DNA from: Cunninghamia lanceolata
Taxonomy: Eukaryota; Streptophyta; Pinopsida; Cupressales; Cupressaceae
NCBI GenBank assembly: GCA_027924645.1
Contig: BSBN01001363.1
Location: forward strand, 1,972,001 to 2,036,000
Direction: 5' to 3'
DNA: 64,000 bases
Shown: positions 46,918-60,391 of the stretch, piece after piece
Layout of the letters: every line of letters begins with the position of its first letter
How positions within the stretch are numbered: the stretch's first letter is position 1
Program-made: the position numbers and the translations under genes
The notes under the pieces: generated by a model
Databases searched by the model: none
The model's input: the letters and a program-made list of their open reading frames with translations, nothing else
What the model was told of the DNA's origin: nothing

Positions 46918-48497
46918 ACCTCTTCATGTAACTATCCTTAGGCATCCGCTCAGTGTGTGTTTGATCTCTATATTGATTGAGTTTACCTGAACAAATTCTT
47001 ATTATTTCATTAGATGTAATATGTTTCAAAGATGAGCATGTCAAATGGTTGGTAAGGATTACAAAATAATTTATTTGGCACCATAGCAAACAAAGCTTAT
47101 TATTCTATGAGAGGGTAAGTGATCTGTTATACAACCATGCCAAAAATTCCCATAAAACACATATATGATAACAACTATCCACGCATTTAACAGTCTATAA
47201 AAAGGCAAGGCAACTTAGTGAAATGTGAGTAGAAATGAAATGGAAAATATTATTTACCATTGCCAAATTTGTGTGCAGACTCATAGGGAGAAAAGCTAAT
47301 CTCTTCCTGTCCTTGGCCATAATGTTTGCATCTAATTTTCTGCTCGTTCATTCTTTCCATAATTAGAAACTACCTTATTTGACACGCCAATGGATTCTTC
47401 TCCATCACTAAATAGCTGTCACCTAAATAGAATCAATGCTATATAGAGTTACACACTTGCATATATAGATTTGGATTTTGCATAAACTGGAGAGAGATAT
47501 GAATAATAAAGATGTGTCATCATATATACAACTACCACCATCTATTAAGTTTTGACGGCGTGAGGATGTCTAGTCCCGATCTTTTTCTTAGACAGATTTA
47601 AATCATCTTTGATTAAAACATTTCAGAGACATCGTTATGATGAAGAATTCCAAGCATAGTAAACTGTTATCTGATTGAGGTCAAGAATATCTGAAGGACC
47701 GTATTAGGGTAGAACTTAGAGGAAAACGAAAACATTGATGTTCATTGTTGATGGTAGGACCTTTGTCCTCGTGGTATTGCTGTATAGTTATAAGGTATTA
47801 TTTTAGTACTTAATCCAACGTCGGAAAGGTAAGTTAATTAGTGTAAAATTTGTTATACTTGTGTTTTATAATCTTTCTTTAGAAACGAATGTAGAATATT
47901 TAGATAATTTTAGTATAATTGCTGTATTTATTGTGAAATCAATTAGTTTGATTTAAAGAGATAGTGTAATCCATTGTTGATTTCATTACAAAGCTATTTA
48001 TGAGCCAAGAAGGAATTTAAGTGTTTAATTTCTAGAATCTGAATTGTATTGTGCAAGTTAAGTATTTCTATTGTCGTAGAGTCGAATTGAGAGTGGTCAT
48101 ACTCGAAATTCCAGAGGCTTAGTTTGTCGTAGTGTGGATGGATGTTTTTGTATTGTAATGTTATAACGATTATGTGATTCAAACTTAGTATGAAGTATTA
48201 TGGAGTATTGACTAAGTTGATTATGTGTTTTGTGATATAAAATTCTCTGGATAAGATATTTAACCAGTTGTGACTAGCTTGTATCTGTTTTGTCGTAATT
48301 GTTGTTTGGAGAGACCTGGTATCTGTGAAAGTGTAAAATGTTGTAATGCTATAGGCGATGGATAACAATTGGTGTTATGATTCTGTTTGTAATGCAAGAG
48401 GGTTTATGCCTTGCAATGACCAAGTATGTGTATTGCTATAATGCCTTGTATGATGGTTAAGGTTTACTAGGTGTTAGGAAGGAGAGTGGCTTTCAAC

Positions 48498-48819
48498 GTG
48501 GGGCCGGCACCCAAAGTGGCAGTCAGGATAACCCGTTGAAAGTAGATTAATCAAGTGATAACCTAAAATGAACTAGGGGGTTAAGGGTAGATTTCACACT
48601 AAACAAGATTAATGGATTCCTCTCCCATGGCCTGTAGTGCTTGTATAGACTAAGGATGGGTAGAGAAGGCCTGGTTGGCATGATTGACTTCCTTGTCCTC
48701 ATGAAAGGAAGGTCGATTCCGCATGTGTCACCCTATGGGGCCGGCACCTAGTGAGAGGCTGTCAGGATAACCATAGATGGGGGCCGGCGCCTAATGAGAG
48801 GCTGTCAGGATAACCCATG
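48498..48819 (+). repeat. GC-rich repeat triplet, family B 3' LTR
   Basis: Copies at about 48498-48539, 48735-48777 and 48778-48819, the same as in the 5' LTR. Several CG-to-CA changes (GGCGCC to GGCACC) separate the two LTRs here, which is typical of decay at methylated CG sites. Confidence 0.8.
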
Positions 48820-49019
48820 TTAGGACCATGCGATGACACTCTCCCTACTACAACCTAGCATTCCTGGTTTGGTCTCTCCACCTATGTTATGTTTCGCCTC
48901 TGGAAGATAAGTTGTGTTGTATTGTTATTGCCATGTGTTGTATTGGCGTTTGGTCGTCCTTTGTTCATGTTAGTTCTGTCTACCTGACTGTTATTGTTTG
49001 GGACCTCATGTTAACTCCT

Positions 49020-49067
49020 AGCTCGGGGGGTGGAACTTAGGGTTCCACATGGTCGGGTGGAAGAGCT
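49020..49067 (+). other. terminal 48-nt hairpin, family B 3' LTR
   Basis: Identical to 41393-41440: AGCTC/GAGCT arms and a perfect GTGGAAC/GTTCCAC inner stem. Confidence 0.6.
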
Positions 49068-49543
49068 ATTTTATCCATTGGTTATTCTTGTCAAGTTCAT
49101 GTGCAGAAAAGATTTGTTCCAGTTGTACTTGTCCCAGTTGGAGAAGATATATGTGTATAACCTTGTACTAGATTTGTGTAACAGATCAATCATAATGTAT
49201 GTGATTCTGATGTAGTCTGAAAATGACAATGTAATGATGTCATGATGTACTTATGTGTAACAAAAGCATTTCAGTTATGTTTTGATCATGTAGATTGTAT
49301 TATCTGACGGTATGTAATGAATATGAATCAGTTATTCAATTATGCATTTGATTTAGATCAGTTACTAATGAATGTTAAATTATGTTAGTTGGTTTGTAAA
49401 GTAATGCAGCCTTGTATCCTTAGAGAATATGTTGTAGTTAGTTATGTTAACATTATTTGTTATCTTAAACATTAAAAAAAAAAGTTCCTGTTTCATGTAG
49501 CATAAATGTGTTATTCTTTGAGGTGTACAAGGCGGGCGTTACA

Positions 49544-49548
49544 ATGAT
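49544..49548. repeat. TSD of the family B element, right
   Basis: ATGAT, matching 29872-29876, directly after the LTR end ACA. Confidence 0.92.
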
Positions 49549-51424
49549 AGAATAGTAGAATAATAGAATTGTAGAGTAATAGAATTGTAGAATGATAGAA
49601 TGAAAGAATGGTAGAATACTAGAATTGTAGAATAATAGAATTATAGAAAGAAATAATGATCGAATAATAGATTCATAGAATAATAGAATGAGAGTTATAG
49701 ATTAATAGAATGAAATAATGATAGAATAATAGAATGAAACATTAATAGAACAATAGCCTTATAGTATAATAGAATAATAAAATTATGTAATGATAGAATG
49801 AAAAAATTATAGAATAATAGAATTGTTGAATAATACAATAATAGAATTATAGAATAATACAGTAATAGAATTATAGAATGAAAGAATGATAGAATAATAG
49901 AATGATAGAATATAAGAATGATAGAATAATAGATTTATAGAATGATAGAACAATAGATTTATAGAATAATAGAATGATAGAATTATAGAATGGTAGAATA
50001 ATAGGTTTATAGAATAATAGAATGATATAATTGTAGAATCATAGAATGAAAGAATGATAGAATAGTAGATTTATAGAATGATAAAATGTAAGAATGATAG
50101 AATGAAAGAGTGATAGGATGAAAGAATGATAGAAAATTTGATTTAAGGAATAATAGAATTTTATAATTGCAAAATGATAGAATGAAAGAATCGTAGAGTA
50201 ATAGAACTATAGATTAATTAAATAACAGAATTATACAATGATAGAATGAAAGAATAATAAAGTAATAGATAAATATAGAATAATAGAGTGATAGAATTGT
50301 ATAAGGATAGAATAAAACAATGATGGAATAATATAATTATAGATTAACAGATCTATACAACATGATAGAATGAAACAATTATAGCATAACTTAATATTTA
50401 TAGAATAATAGAATGATAGAATAATAGATTTATTTAATATAACAATAGAATGATAAAATAATAGATTTATACAATAATAGAATGTTAGAATTATAAAATG
50501 GTAGAATGAAAGAATGATAGAGTAATAAGACTTTAGAATAATATACAATCATAGAATAAAGGAATGACATAATAATATAATGGTAGAAATATAGAATGAT
50601 GGAAGGAAACAATGATAGAATAATAGAATGAAAGAAATGTAGAATAATAGAATGATGGAATTATAGAATGATAGAATGAAGGAACAATAGAGTAATGGAA
50701 TTGTAGAATAATAGTATGATCTAATGATAAAAATGAAAGAATGATGGGATAATATAATTGCATAATAATATGATAATAGAATAAAAGAATGATAGAATGA
50801 AATACTGATAGAATAATAGATTTATAAAATAATAGAATGATAGAATAGTAGAACAATACAATAAAGGAATGATAGAATAATAGAGTTATATAATAATAGA
50901 ATGATAGATATATAGAATTATAGAATTATAGAATTATAGATTGATAGAACAATAGATTTATAGAATAATAGAATGATAGAATTGTAGGGTGAAGAATAAT
51001 AAAACAAAAAAATTGTAGTTCATAATAGAATGATAGAATGAAACAATCATAGAATAAAAGATTTATAAAATAATATAATCCAGTAGAAATATAGAATATA
51101 GAAGGAAACATTAATAGAATAATAGAATTGTAGAATACTAGTATAATAGAATGATAGAATGAAAGAATGGTAGAATAATAGATTTCTAGAATAATAGAAT
51201 GATGGAATTATAGAATGGTAGAATGAAAGAACAATAGAGTAATGGAATTGTAGAATAATATTAGTTTGGTATTATGATAAAAATGAAAGAATGATCAATA
51301 GAATAATAGAATTTCATAATAATATGATAATAGAATAAAAGAATGATAGAATGAAATATTGATAGAATAGTAGATTTACAAAATAATAGAATGATAGAAT
51401 ATTAGAATAATAGAATTCTAGAGC

Positions 51425-51627
51425 AATGAATGAAGAATTTTAATAACGTCCACGAGGCCGCAGCAGCCTATGGGACCCATCAGCCACACACATCCCCTTC
51501 AAACGGAACAGCAGCCACAAAACGTTCTCTAAGTTGCCTGAACTTCCTTCTTGAGATCTTCCCTTTTGCTGTGAAGTTTGATCACGAGGTTCACCGTACT
51601 AGCCAGCCTTGTCACTTCAAAGAATGG
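51425..51627. other. GC-richer insert inside the satellite (copy 2)
   Basis: Duplicate of 3741-3943, with a plus-strand frame at 51430-51630 that differs by one residue (PYTSP to PHTSP). Unidentified. Confidence 0.6.
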
Positions 51628-52535
51628 TAGAATATTAGAATTGTAGAATAATAAAATTATAGAATGAAAGAAGGATAGGATAATAGGTTCATAGAATAAT
51701 AGAATGATAGAGTTATAGATTAATAGAATGAATAATGATAGAATAAAAGAATTGTAGAATGATAGAATGAAACATTAATAGAACAATAGCCCTATAGTAT
51801 AATAGAATGATAGAATTATATAATGATAGAATGAAAGAATCATAGAATAATAGAATTGTTGAATAATATAATGATAGAATAATCTAGACTTAATGAATTA
51901 AAAAATGATGAAACTATACAATAATAGAATTATAAAATAATACAATAATAGAATTATTGAATTATAATATTAAAGAATGATAGAATAATAGATTTTTAGA
52001 TTTATAGAATAATAGAATGATAAAATGATAGAATAATATAATGATATAATTATTAACTGATAGAATGATAGAATTATTGAATGATAGAATAATAGAACTG
52101 TAGAATTGTAGAATAATAGATTTATAGAATGATAGACCGAAATAACGATAGAATAAAATATTAATAGAATAATAGAATTATGCAATCAAACAATGATAGA
52201 ATAATAAAATTGAGTAATAATAAGATGATAGAATGAAATATTGATAGAAGAATAGATTTATGTAATAATAGAACAATAAAATTATAGAACAATAGAATAA
52301 TTGAATAATAGAATTGTAGAATGATATGATAATAGAATGATAGAATGAAAAAATGATAGAATAATAGATAAATAGAGAATAATAAATTTATATAATAATA
52401 GAATTATAGAATGATAGAATAATAGAATAATAGAATTGTAGGATAAGAGAGTTATAAAATGATAGAATAATAAATTAAGAGAATAATAGAATGATAGAAT
52501 TATGGAATGATAGAATGAAAGAATGATAGAATAAT

Positions 52536-52872
52536 TGTTGAACAGCCAAAAGTCATGATTTCAACCTCTGGTGATTTAATTCTACAACTACCATGATTAC
52601 AAATGGTTCAACTCCCTCAACTAGAAGTATAAAAAGGAGGTTGGTGCTTTTTGTTTGGGGGTTGGGATGGGTGGTGATTGTTGTAGAAGAGAGTATTGTC
52701 TCTAAGGATTATAGATTGATTTGAATTATGTAATTTATATTCCTAATGTTGTTATATCGAATGTGAATCTCTGATATCAATAAATTTACATCGATTTGTG
52801 TTGTTGTGTGAAAGTTGTTATTTTGGTTGCTAGATTCTGGTAGTTTGATAACACCCCCAGATCTAGACTACA
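52536..52872 (+). mobile_element. 337-bp gypsy LTR (copy 2)
   Basis: Duplicate of 4852-5188, the same length and ends, with a handful of substitutions. The same decayed PBS follows at 52878-52890. Confidence 0.7.
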
Positions 52873-52915
52873 TTAAGTGATATCAAATCCCAATTTGGGT
52901 TGTGTCAAAAAGAAG

Positions 52916-53940
52916 GAATCCTCAAGAATTTTGTTGTGGGTTCAAATGAGAAATAGAAGACCTATAACTACAAAGAATTCATGAGACATGGCACATAGTT
53001 GATGAGGGAGAAGAGGAGCACTAAGAGTTAGTGATGTAGAAGTCATAGAGATGTTGGGAGGGATTACAGCAAGATTAGATGATATGGAAGCAACACAAAG
53101 AAGAGGAGTATATTTGGATGACATTAGTGAGGATGAGAATGAAGAACCAAAAATTGAGACAGAAGATGTAGATAGAAATGAACTAGAAAGAAGATTTTTA
53201 CAAGCAATATCAAGAATCAATAGCAAACCTATATTGGATGCACCAAGTTATCATGGAAATCTAAATCTAGAAGAATTAATCGAATAGATTTCAGAGATGG
53301 ATAAATATTTTGATTTTGAATAAATAGATGATCTGTAAAGGGTGAAATTTGCTTGCATGAAATTGAAAGGACATGTATCCTTATGGTGGGATCATGTAAA
53401 AATAGAAAGGCAAAGAAAGGGTAAGGAAAAAATCAAATTGTTGGATAGAATGGTCAAAAAGTTGAAGGCTAAATTTCTACAAACCGACTATCAAATAAGT
53501 ATGTTCAAGAAACTAAAAATTTGAAGCAAAAGGAAAAGAATGTGCATGAGGATGTACAAAAGAATTATATAGGTTGGATATCAATGTTGGACATGTAGAT
53601 TATGATGCTGAGAAAGTGTCAAGGTATCTTAATGGTTTACATTATTCAATTCAAGATGAAATTAGTATGTTCGAATACAAATTGTAGAATAAGCTTATTA
53701 GTATGCTTTGAAGGCAAAAGAAAAATTAGAGAGAAAATAAAATAATTTTAGAGGTAGAGGTAGATTCTCACGTGGAAGAGGACAATCCAGTGGTGGCAGA
53801 GGCTATCAAAACAAACAAGGAGAAACCAACACCTATCAAACAAGCACCTAGGATAATAAGGGAAGAGGAGATTACTCTAGAGGTAGGGGATATTTTGGAA
53901 GAGGTAGAGGAAGAGGATTCATGAGTACATGTTACCAATG
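52916..53940 (+). pseudogene. Ty3/gypsy gag relic (copy 3)
   Basis: Frames at 53051-53287 and 53342-53524 carry the acidic leader and the gypsy capsid domain (YHGNLNLEELIE, KLKGHVSLWWDHVK). It keeps the 36-bp acidic segment (KIETEDVDRNE) lost from copy 1. It shares the stop after LIE and the one near 53337 with copy 1, and has an extra TAA near 53321. These shared stops show copies 1 and 3 are sisters from the segmental duplication. Copy 2 at 25901 is an older paralogue. Confidence 0.85.
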
Positions 53941-55213
53941 AGGATTCATGAATACTTCATCTTGGCACTTTTTCGGGGCTTGAAACTTTCATTTTGGCCC
54001 TCAAAATGGCAATTTAGTTTTTTTTCTAGATTTTTAAAAAGCTACTTTTTTAATAACTTGAAACTCATGTTTCCAATTAAGAATATTAGTTGGCCATTTG
54101 TCCTACCTTAGTTTTTGGAAGCCTTTGGGAAAAAATAGGATTCTCAAGATATGATTGTAAAATTACCTAAAATGGCAAAATCTGACAATTGTCGGAAGCT
54201 GCCCAAAAAGTTTTTTTTTCATTTTTTTGGTTTTTTTTGGATATAAGAGAGTTTTCTCTCATTATAGCAGCAGAGTTGATGAATAGAAGTTTTTTTGTGT
54301 TCCATCTTCCAAATCTTTGGCTCTCATATGTTTAATGGCACAAATCTATTGAGTGTATGTTGTGTGTTGCATCAATTTCCAATGGTTGTTCAGGGTGTGT
54401 GGGCCCCCTTGGTAGTCCCCTAAGGATTAGTCTCACCTCCACTTGCCCCGCCATTATTAGCCCCAACTTGGCACAAAAATGTAAGCCTGAGGCAAGGTGC
54501 GGTGGGCAATGCTGGGCAGAGTCGCAACGCTCCTGTCTCTCTCGGGGGTAGGGCTAGGGGATACCTCTGGGTTAAAATATATATATATATATTTTATTTT
54601 TTTAAATTACTGCAAGTAGGTTGTTAAAATCAGAGATGACACTAATTAGAAATTTTTAAAAAATATATCAAAACACATCCAATTTTTTTCAAAATTATAT
54701 GGTACACTAGAGGAAAGAGTCCTCTCCAAAAGGGTATAATAGGTTTTGTGAAAATGATAAAAAATAATACAAAAGTTGACATGGAATGAAAACTATCAGA
54801 TTCTATAAAGTCTGACTTTAAAATGATATTACAAAGAAAATATGCATTGAAAACTAATTTTTTTTCTCCATGCACTAGATATTGAACTCCTCTATTTGGG
54901 AAAAAAAATTAGGGAAAAATAAAATTGTTTGCTCTTTTTTTGTGACGTGGACTCAAAGTCACTTTTCCTGAAATTTTCAGCACTTCAAAATTTTCTCTTA
55001 AATTTTTAAAAAAATGTCAAAGTAATTTTTTTAATTTTTTAAATTTTTTTTAAAATTACAAGCATAAAATTCATCAAGAGATCTACATTTCATTACTTTA
55101 CATCATTTTCAAATTCAAAACATAAATGCCACTTTTATGAGGTCGAAGTTCATAAATTTTTTTGTTGTTGGCCGATTCCTTTATAAAGTGTGACAGGTTT
55201 GTGCTTTTACCCT
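53941..55213. other. non-coding tail of the gypsy relic (copy 3)
   Basis: Aligns with 6221-7493. The GC-rich block at about 54370-54565 is followed by a short TA run (54577-54593). No gene seen. Confidence 0.5.
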
Positions 55214-56735
55214 AATAGAATTGTAAAATAATTCAATAACAGAATAAAAGAATAATAGAATTAAAGAATTAAAGAATGATAGAATAATAGATTTATAGAA
55301 TAATAGAGTGATAGAATGAGAGAATGATTGAATAATAGAATTGTAGAATGATAGAATTGTAGAATGATAGAAGAATAGAATTGTAGAATAATATAGTTAT
55401 AGAATAATAAAATGAAAATATTATAGAATAAAACATTTATAAAATAATAGAATGATAGAAATGTAGAATAATAGATTAATATAATAATAATAGAATGAAA
55501 AAATTATAAAATAATAGATTGAAAGAATGATAGAATAATATAATTATAGATTAATAGAATGTTTGAATTATAAAATGATAGAATGAAAGAATGATAGAGT
55601 AATAGAATTTTGGAATAATATAATAATAGAATGACTGAATGAAGGAATGATATAGTAATAGATTTATAGAATAATAGAATGATAGAATAATAAAATGATA
55701 CATTAATAGAATGATAAGATTATATAATGATAGAATGGAAGAATGTTAGAAAAATGGAATTGTAGAATGATAGAATGAAAAATGTTGGAATAATTTAATA
55801 AAAGAGTTATAGAATGATGGAACTATATACTTGAATATAACTATAAAATAATACAATTAGAGAATAATACAATTTGAGAATCAAAAAATGATAGAATAAT
55901 AGATTTATAGAATAACAGAATGATAGAATTATAGAATGATATAATAATAGGTTTATAGAATAATAGAGTGATATAATTATAGAATCATAGAATGAAAGAA
56001 TTGTAGAAAAATAGAATTATAAAATAATAGAATTACAGAAGGAAAGAATGATTGAATATAAGAATGATACAACAATAGATTTAAAGAATAATAAAATGAT
56101 AGAATTACATAATGGTATAATAAGAGAATGAAAGAATGATAGAATAGTAGATTTATAGAATTATAAAATGAAAGAATGAAAGAATGAAAGAGTGATAGAA
56201 TGAAAGAATGATAGAAAATAGATTTAAGGAATAATAGAAATTTAGAATTACAAAATGATAGAATGAAAGAATCGTAGAGTAATAGAACTATAGATTAATT
56301 GAATAATGGAATTATACAATGATAGAATGAAAGAATGATAGAGTAAAAAATTAATAGAATAATAGAGTGATAGAATTGTATAAGAATAGAATAAAAGAAT
56401 GATGGATTAATAGAATTGTAGATTAATAGATCTATACAACATGATAGAGTGAAAAAAAATTATAGAATAATTTAATATTTATAGGATAATAGAATGATAG
56501 AATAATAGATTTATATAATAATAGAATGATAGAATTATAAATGACAAAATGAAAGAATGATAGACTAATATATTATAGAATAATAGAATGAAAAAATGAT
56601 AGAATAATAGATTTATACAATAATAGAATGTTAGAATTATAAAATGGTAGAATGAAAGAATGATAGAGTAATAAAACTTTAGATTAATAGAATAATATAA
56701 TTATACAATGATAGAATAAACGAATGATAGAATAC
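55214..56735. repeat. octanucleotide satellite array
   Basis: Duplicate of 7494-9015, ending at the truncated LTR C copy. Confidence 0.94.
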
Positions 56736-56829
56736 AGGTCACAATGAATCTTTGCACATATAGTTAGCAAATAATATAGTAGGATTTGGCACACAAAAAA
56801 ACTCGGCTTCTGTGGCACGATCATGAAAA

Positions 56830-57345
56830 GGCTTCAGAATGTCTCAAGCAATGTGGTTTCATGGAATGTCGTGATTGTAATCTATGCACAAAATGGATTT
56901 GTTGAAAAGACTTAGAAGCCCTCAAGCGAATGCGACTAGCAGGAGTAAAGTCAAATTCCACAACCTTTGCCAACGTCCTCCTTGCCTGTGTGAAAATGAG
57001 AGTTTTCAAACAGGGTGTGGACATGTATCAAGGCATAACGGTAAGGGAAATGTTTGCCAGATATTGTGGTTGGAAATGCTCTGGTGGACGTGTATGAAAA
57101 TGTGGAAACATAGATAAGGCACGTGAACTGTTCGGCAGAATTCCTCAAAGAGATGTCAACTCATGGAATGCAATGCAGGAAATGTACAAAATGGATTCTG
57201 CAAGGACGCTCTCAGAATCTTTGAATTAATTAAGCATCATGGAACGTATCTAACACTGTAAGCTTTGTTTGTATTCTAGGTGCATGCAGCCATGCAGGTT
57301 TAGTGGATGAGAGCTGTACATACTTCAAATTAATCTTTAAAAATT
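56830..57345 (+). pseudogene. PPR gene fragment (copy 2)
   Basis: Duplicate of 9110-9625 with the same frameshifts. The motifs KCGNIDKARELF and GACSHAGLVDE are kept. Differences include CGA-to-CAA and CG-to-TG changes near 56970-57010, so both copies continue to decay. Confidence 0.87.
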
Positions 57346-57623
57346 CACTAAGACTCTGCAAATCTAAGGTGATTAACAAATATACTGGTAAACATTGAAG
57401 TTCTAAGGATGTGATACCTATAGAATAAAACAGAGCTCATAAGACAATGCCCAAGAACAAGGAAGCGAAGGCCTCACAGAAAGTGAACGTAAATATGCCG
57501 ATGCCTCCCTTATCTGAACCCATATCATCCTTTTTTTTTTCTGCTGTTGCTCGCTCGCCTTCTCATTATCAGCCTCATCCCCCCATCCAAAAACCAAGAA
57601 CCTGGAAAAAAATGCCCGTGACT

Positions 57624-58061
57624 TCAACTCGCATGCCGAACAAAGAAAAGCCGAGTGTAGAATTCTTGAAAATGTGCAAGCCCTAGCTGTCTCCAAATAA
57701 AAGCCTCGATAAGACCAATATGCAAATAGCAGAAGTGCCAATAAGGCACGTGGCTCGTTTGGCAGAGAGCCTCCGGGTGCTCAGACATCAAATGTAAGGA
57801 CACAATAAATGTAACCATGGTCCCTAGCTGTCTGGGCAACTCCTGATACATCCTCTATAAGTCCATACACCTATGCCATTGGATGCCTTCTTTCTTAAAT
57901 TTGTCTATGTCTACAGCACTCCTCTCTACAATTCCTACACTGGATTCGGAGCATTTGTCTATGATATTCTAGCTGCTTTCGCTCCCCAAACCATGCTGCT
58001 CTGAAATCGATGTTTCTTTCTCTGCTGTGTATTCTATGGTTCTAACTCTCCAGTTAAACAT
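57624..58061 (-). pseudogene. unrecognised open frame, sense to LTR C (copy 2)
   Basis: Duplicate of 9904-10341. It has the same in-frame TAG plus a new TAG near 57973, so it is not under selection. Confidence 0.35.
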
Positions 58062-60391
58062 AATATAATATCATCATATTATGGGATCAATGGAGTGCGT
58101 AAAGGCCCTTAAGCCAGTCAAGATCAATTGGGAACAAGTGCTTAAAGGTCATCAGATTTAAGTACCAATGCCATTCTTCGTCGGAACAAAGGCACTCACA
58201 TTTTGCTCGACCCATCATCTCCCATGAGTAGCCATTCCTTCAATAACCCATCTCTCAGATATGGAGTGGTAAAAAGAGTGTCTACTCCCAATAATGATAT
58301 TTCATCTATGTTTATTTCTTGTAAGTATGTTGTGCATTTTCGTTGGGGAAAATGATCAACTCACATAGTTCGATCTTCATATGAAGAAAATATAACCACA
58401 ACATGAGAGTAGTATTGACATATAATCGCGATAGGAGAACTCTCAAGAACGTGCATATTTTGAATAAATCTTTCACCAACTCAATCATATCCCTTAATTG
58501 GACTTAACACATCATGACAGTATTTGTCAAGCGAACGATACAAGGAGCAACCATGATAGTTAGGTGCTTAGTAGACAAAATCTATGCACATATCAATTAA
58601 ACTCTCAAAAATGCAGTTATAACTACATGCTTCTAAGTGAGTGTGTGGGCAATCCTTTCACGTGATGACACCAACATGCATCTACATCCTTTTACCTGAT
58701 GATACTCTTTGTTTTAGCAAAGAGAGCGTTTAGAATTTCTTGTCACTCTTTGCAAAAATAGAACACGTGATTTGTATAGACCGGTTCCTAACAAGGGCAA
58801 CTACAGATTCAATACATGGATGTGTTTTATATATAATATTAATTGGCCATAATTTTAGTCAAGGGCCTGGTTTCTAGCATGCACAAACATAATTTATGTA
58901 AACAATTTTTTTTTTTGTTTTTTTAAATAAATATATAAAGTGGCCAAAGTTTCAACCCCATGCACTAAGAATTAGTTGTGTTCCTTCAATGTCAGAATTT
59001 ACATATCAACCATGTGATCCTAAAATCCAGATAGTAGCAAGATGTTGCAAGAACATGATCGATCTCATGAATAGATGGTTCAAGTATATGATTGATCATA
59101 TTGCATTTAGACACTCGACTAGTGCCAGGTGACACAATAGATAATGGGATGACAAATTTTTCCACCAAACAAATCATTTTTACTTCCCAAGGAAGCACCT
59201 AGAAACTCTATTCAAAATTCAAATAAAAGAAGAGATACATGTCTTTCTCAAAATACCATTCTACGAACTGCCTCTCTCCTCCATTACCAATACATATATG
59301 GAAACCTAGTAGTTGGGTTGCCTTTGGAAGTAAGAATTATCAATTGTCAACACTCTCTCTCTCGCAAGCAAATGGTACCATGTTAAAAGAAAGCAATTGG
59401 TTACACATGTCAATAAAAGTGTAGAGATTGTATTAGATACAGTTATGAGATGAATGTTGTAAGGGGCAATCTAAGTCATAGGATGTAATAGATAGGAAAC
59501 ATCTCATGGATACCATTCTAACACTAGTCAACACTGCTCAATCCCACTAAGTACCCGTAACTCCAATTTTACCACGTAATTACTTTTTGGACAGCAGATT
59601 ATAATTCTCACCTATTATCACATTTAACCAAGGTGTCATCCAAAGCTTTTAAGCTAATTCATTAATTATCTAATAAACAAAATAGGAGCATTATTACTAA
59701 CCACTAATCCATTAGAGGATCTTCCATCCACATAGGAGAATAATTTTAACATTATAAAATATGACTTGACTAACATTACGACACGACCTGACCCATCATC
59801 ACAAGACAAGGACCAAGTATACCAAAATGACTCGAGACCACAATAGAAGACAGGGACCGACTTAGTGGATTAGACCCCGTGTTATCTCCCATCACTAATA
59901 TCCATTGGTGAAAGAACCCGCTCAAACCTGCTATATCAAGTGGAGTCGAGGTTCGATACCTGCAGCCTACATCCAAACAACTGATTAAATACGACTAAGT
60001 ACGTATATGTCAACACACAAAGAGTCAGAGAATTGCAGCGCAGCAGGGCACTCGAAATGAGTAATGCTAGACCATCCCTGCTCTTGGATAAGATTATAAT
60101 CATAACATTCAAAAATAGATATCTACGAATCTAATAAAACATGTAAATAATAATCCATAACTAAACTTATTCAACACATCATAACTGAAGTACTCATAAT
60201 GTCATCTAACTCATAACGAATGTCTAAATATAGTAGTCAAATATCGTTCACCAGATAAACATAAATCATAACCTACAATTCAACTATCTCAAAACTGAAT
60301 CAATGAAATGAACGATTAACAACTATCTCTGACTGACAGAGAGCAATGCAAAACTATCTCCATCACAAGCTAACAATGAGGGGGCACTACA

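Larger units (their letters stand above)
29877..49543 (+). mobile_element. LTR retrotransposon, family B: giant LTRs, tiny interior
   Basis: A complete element bounded by a 5-bp TSD (ATGAT). The 5' LTR is 29877-41917, about 6.28 kb once the nested 5,753-bp solo LTR and its TSD are removed. The interior is 41918-43267, and the 3' LTR is 43268-49543 (6,276 bp). The PBS matches plant initiator-Met tRNA, and a purine tract abuts the 3' LTR. The interior has no protease, reverse transcriptase, RNase H or integrase, so any movement must have relied on another element's proteins. The LTRs differ by about 1% by eye, mostly transitions, indicating a fairly recent insertion. The terminal sequences and gag-start relic suggest gypsy/chromovirus ancestry, which is inference. 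The LTRs are larger, and the interior smaller, than is usual for LARD-type elements. Confidence 0.93.
43268..49543 (+). mobile_element. 3' LTR of family B (6,276 bp, uninterrupted)
   Basis: The uninterrupted reference copy of LTR B. Order: U3 hairpin 43543-43604, TATA box 44360-44367, YAK1-like piece 45067-45274, PPR-like piece 45528-45959 (antisense), exon-like pieces 46507-46917 (antisense), GC-rich triplet about 48498-48819, and terminal hairpin 49020-49067. In the first 890 bp I count about seven substitutions and one 8-bp indel against the 5' LTR. Confidence 0.94.
49544..52535. repeat. octanucleotide satellite array (unit 2 continuation)
   Basis: Continuation of the array interrupted at 29876. 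Aligns with 1849-4851. Compared with unit 1 it lacks about 33 bp near 50630, a multiple of the local phrase. The insert 51425-51627 interrupts it. Confidence 0.94.
56736..60391 (-). mobile_element. truncated giant LTR, family C (copy 2)
   Basis: Duplicate of 9016-12682 with about 1-2% differences and small indels in T runs (near 58908) and CT runs (near 59350). It has the same left truncation (GAATAC joined to AGGTC) and the same right end GGGGCACTACA. Confidence 0.78.
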
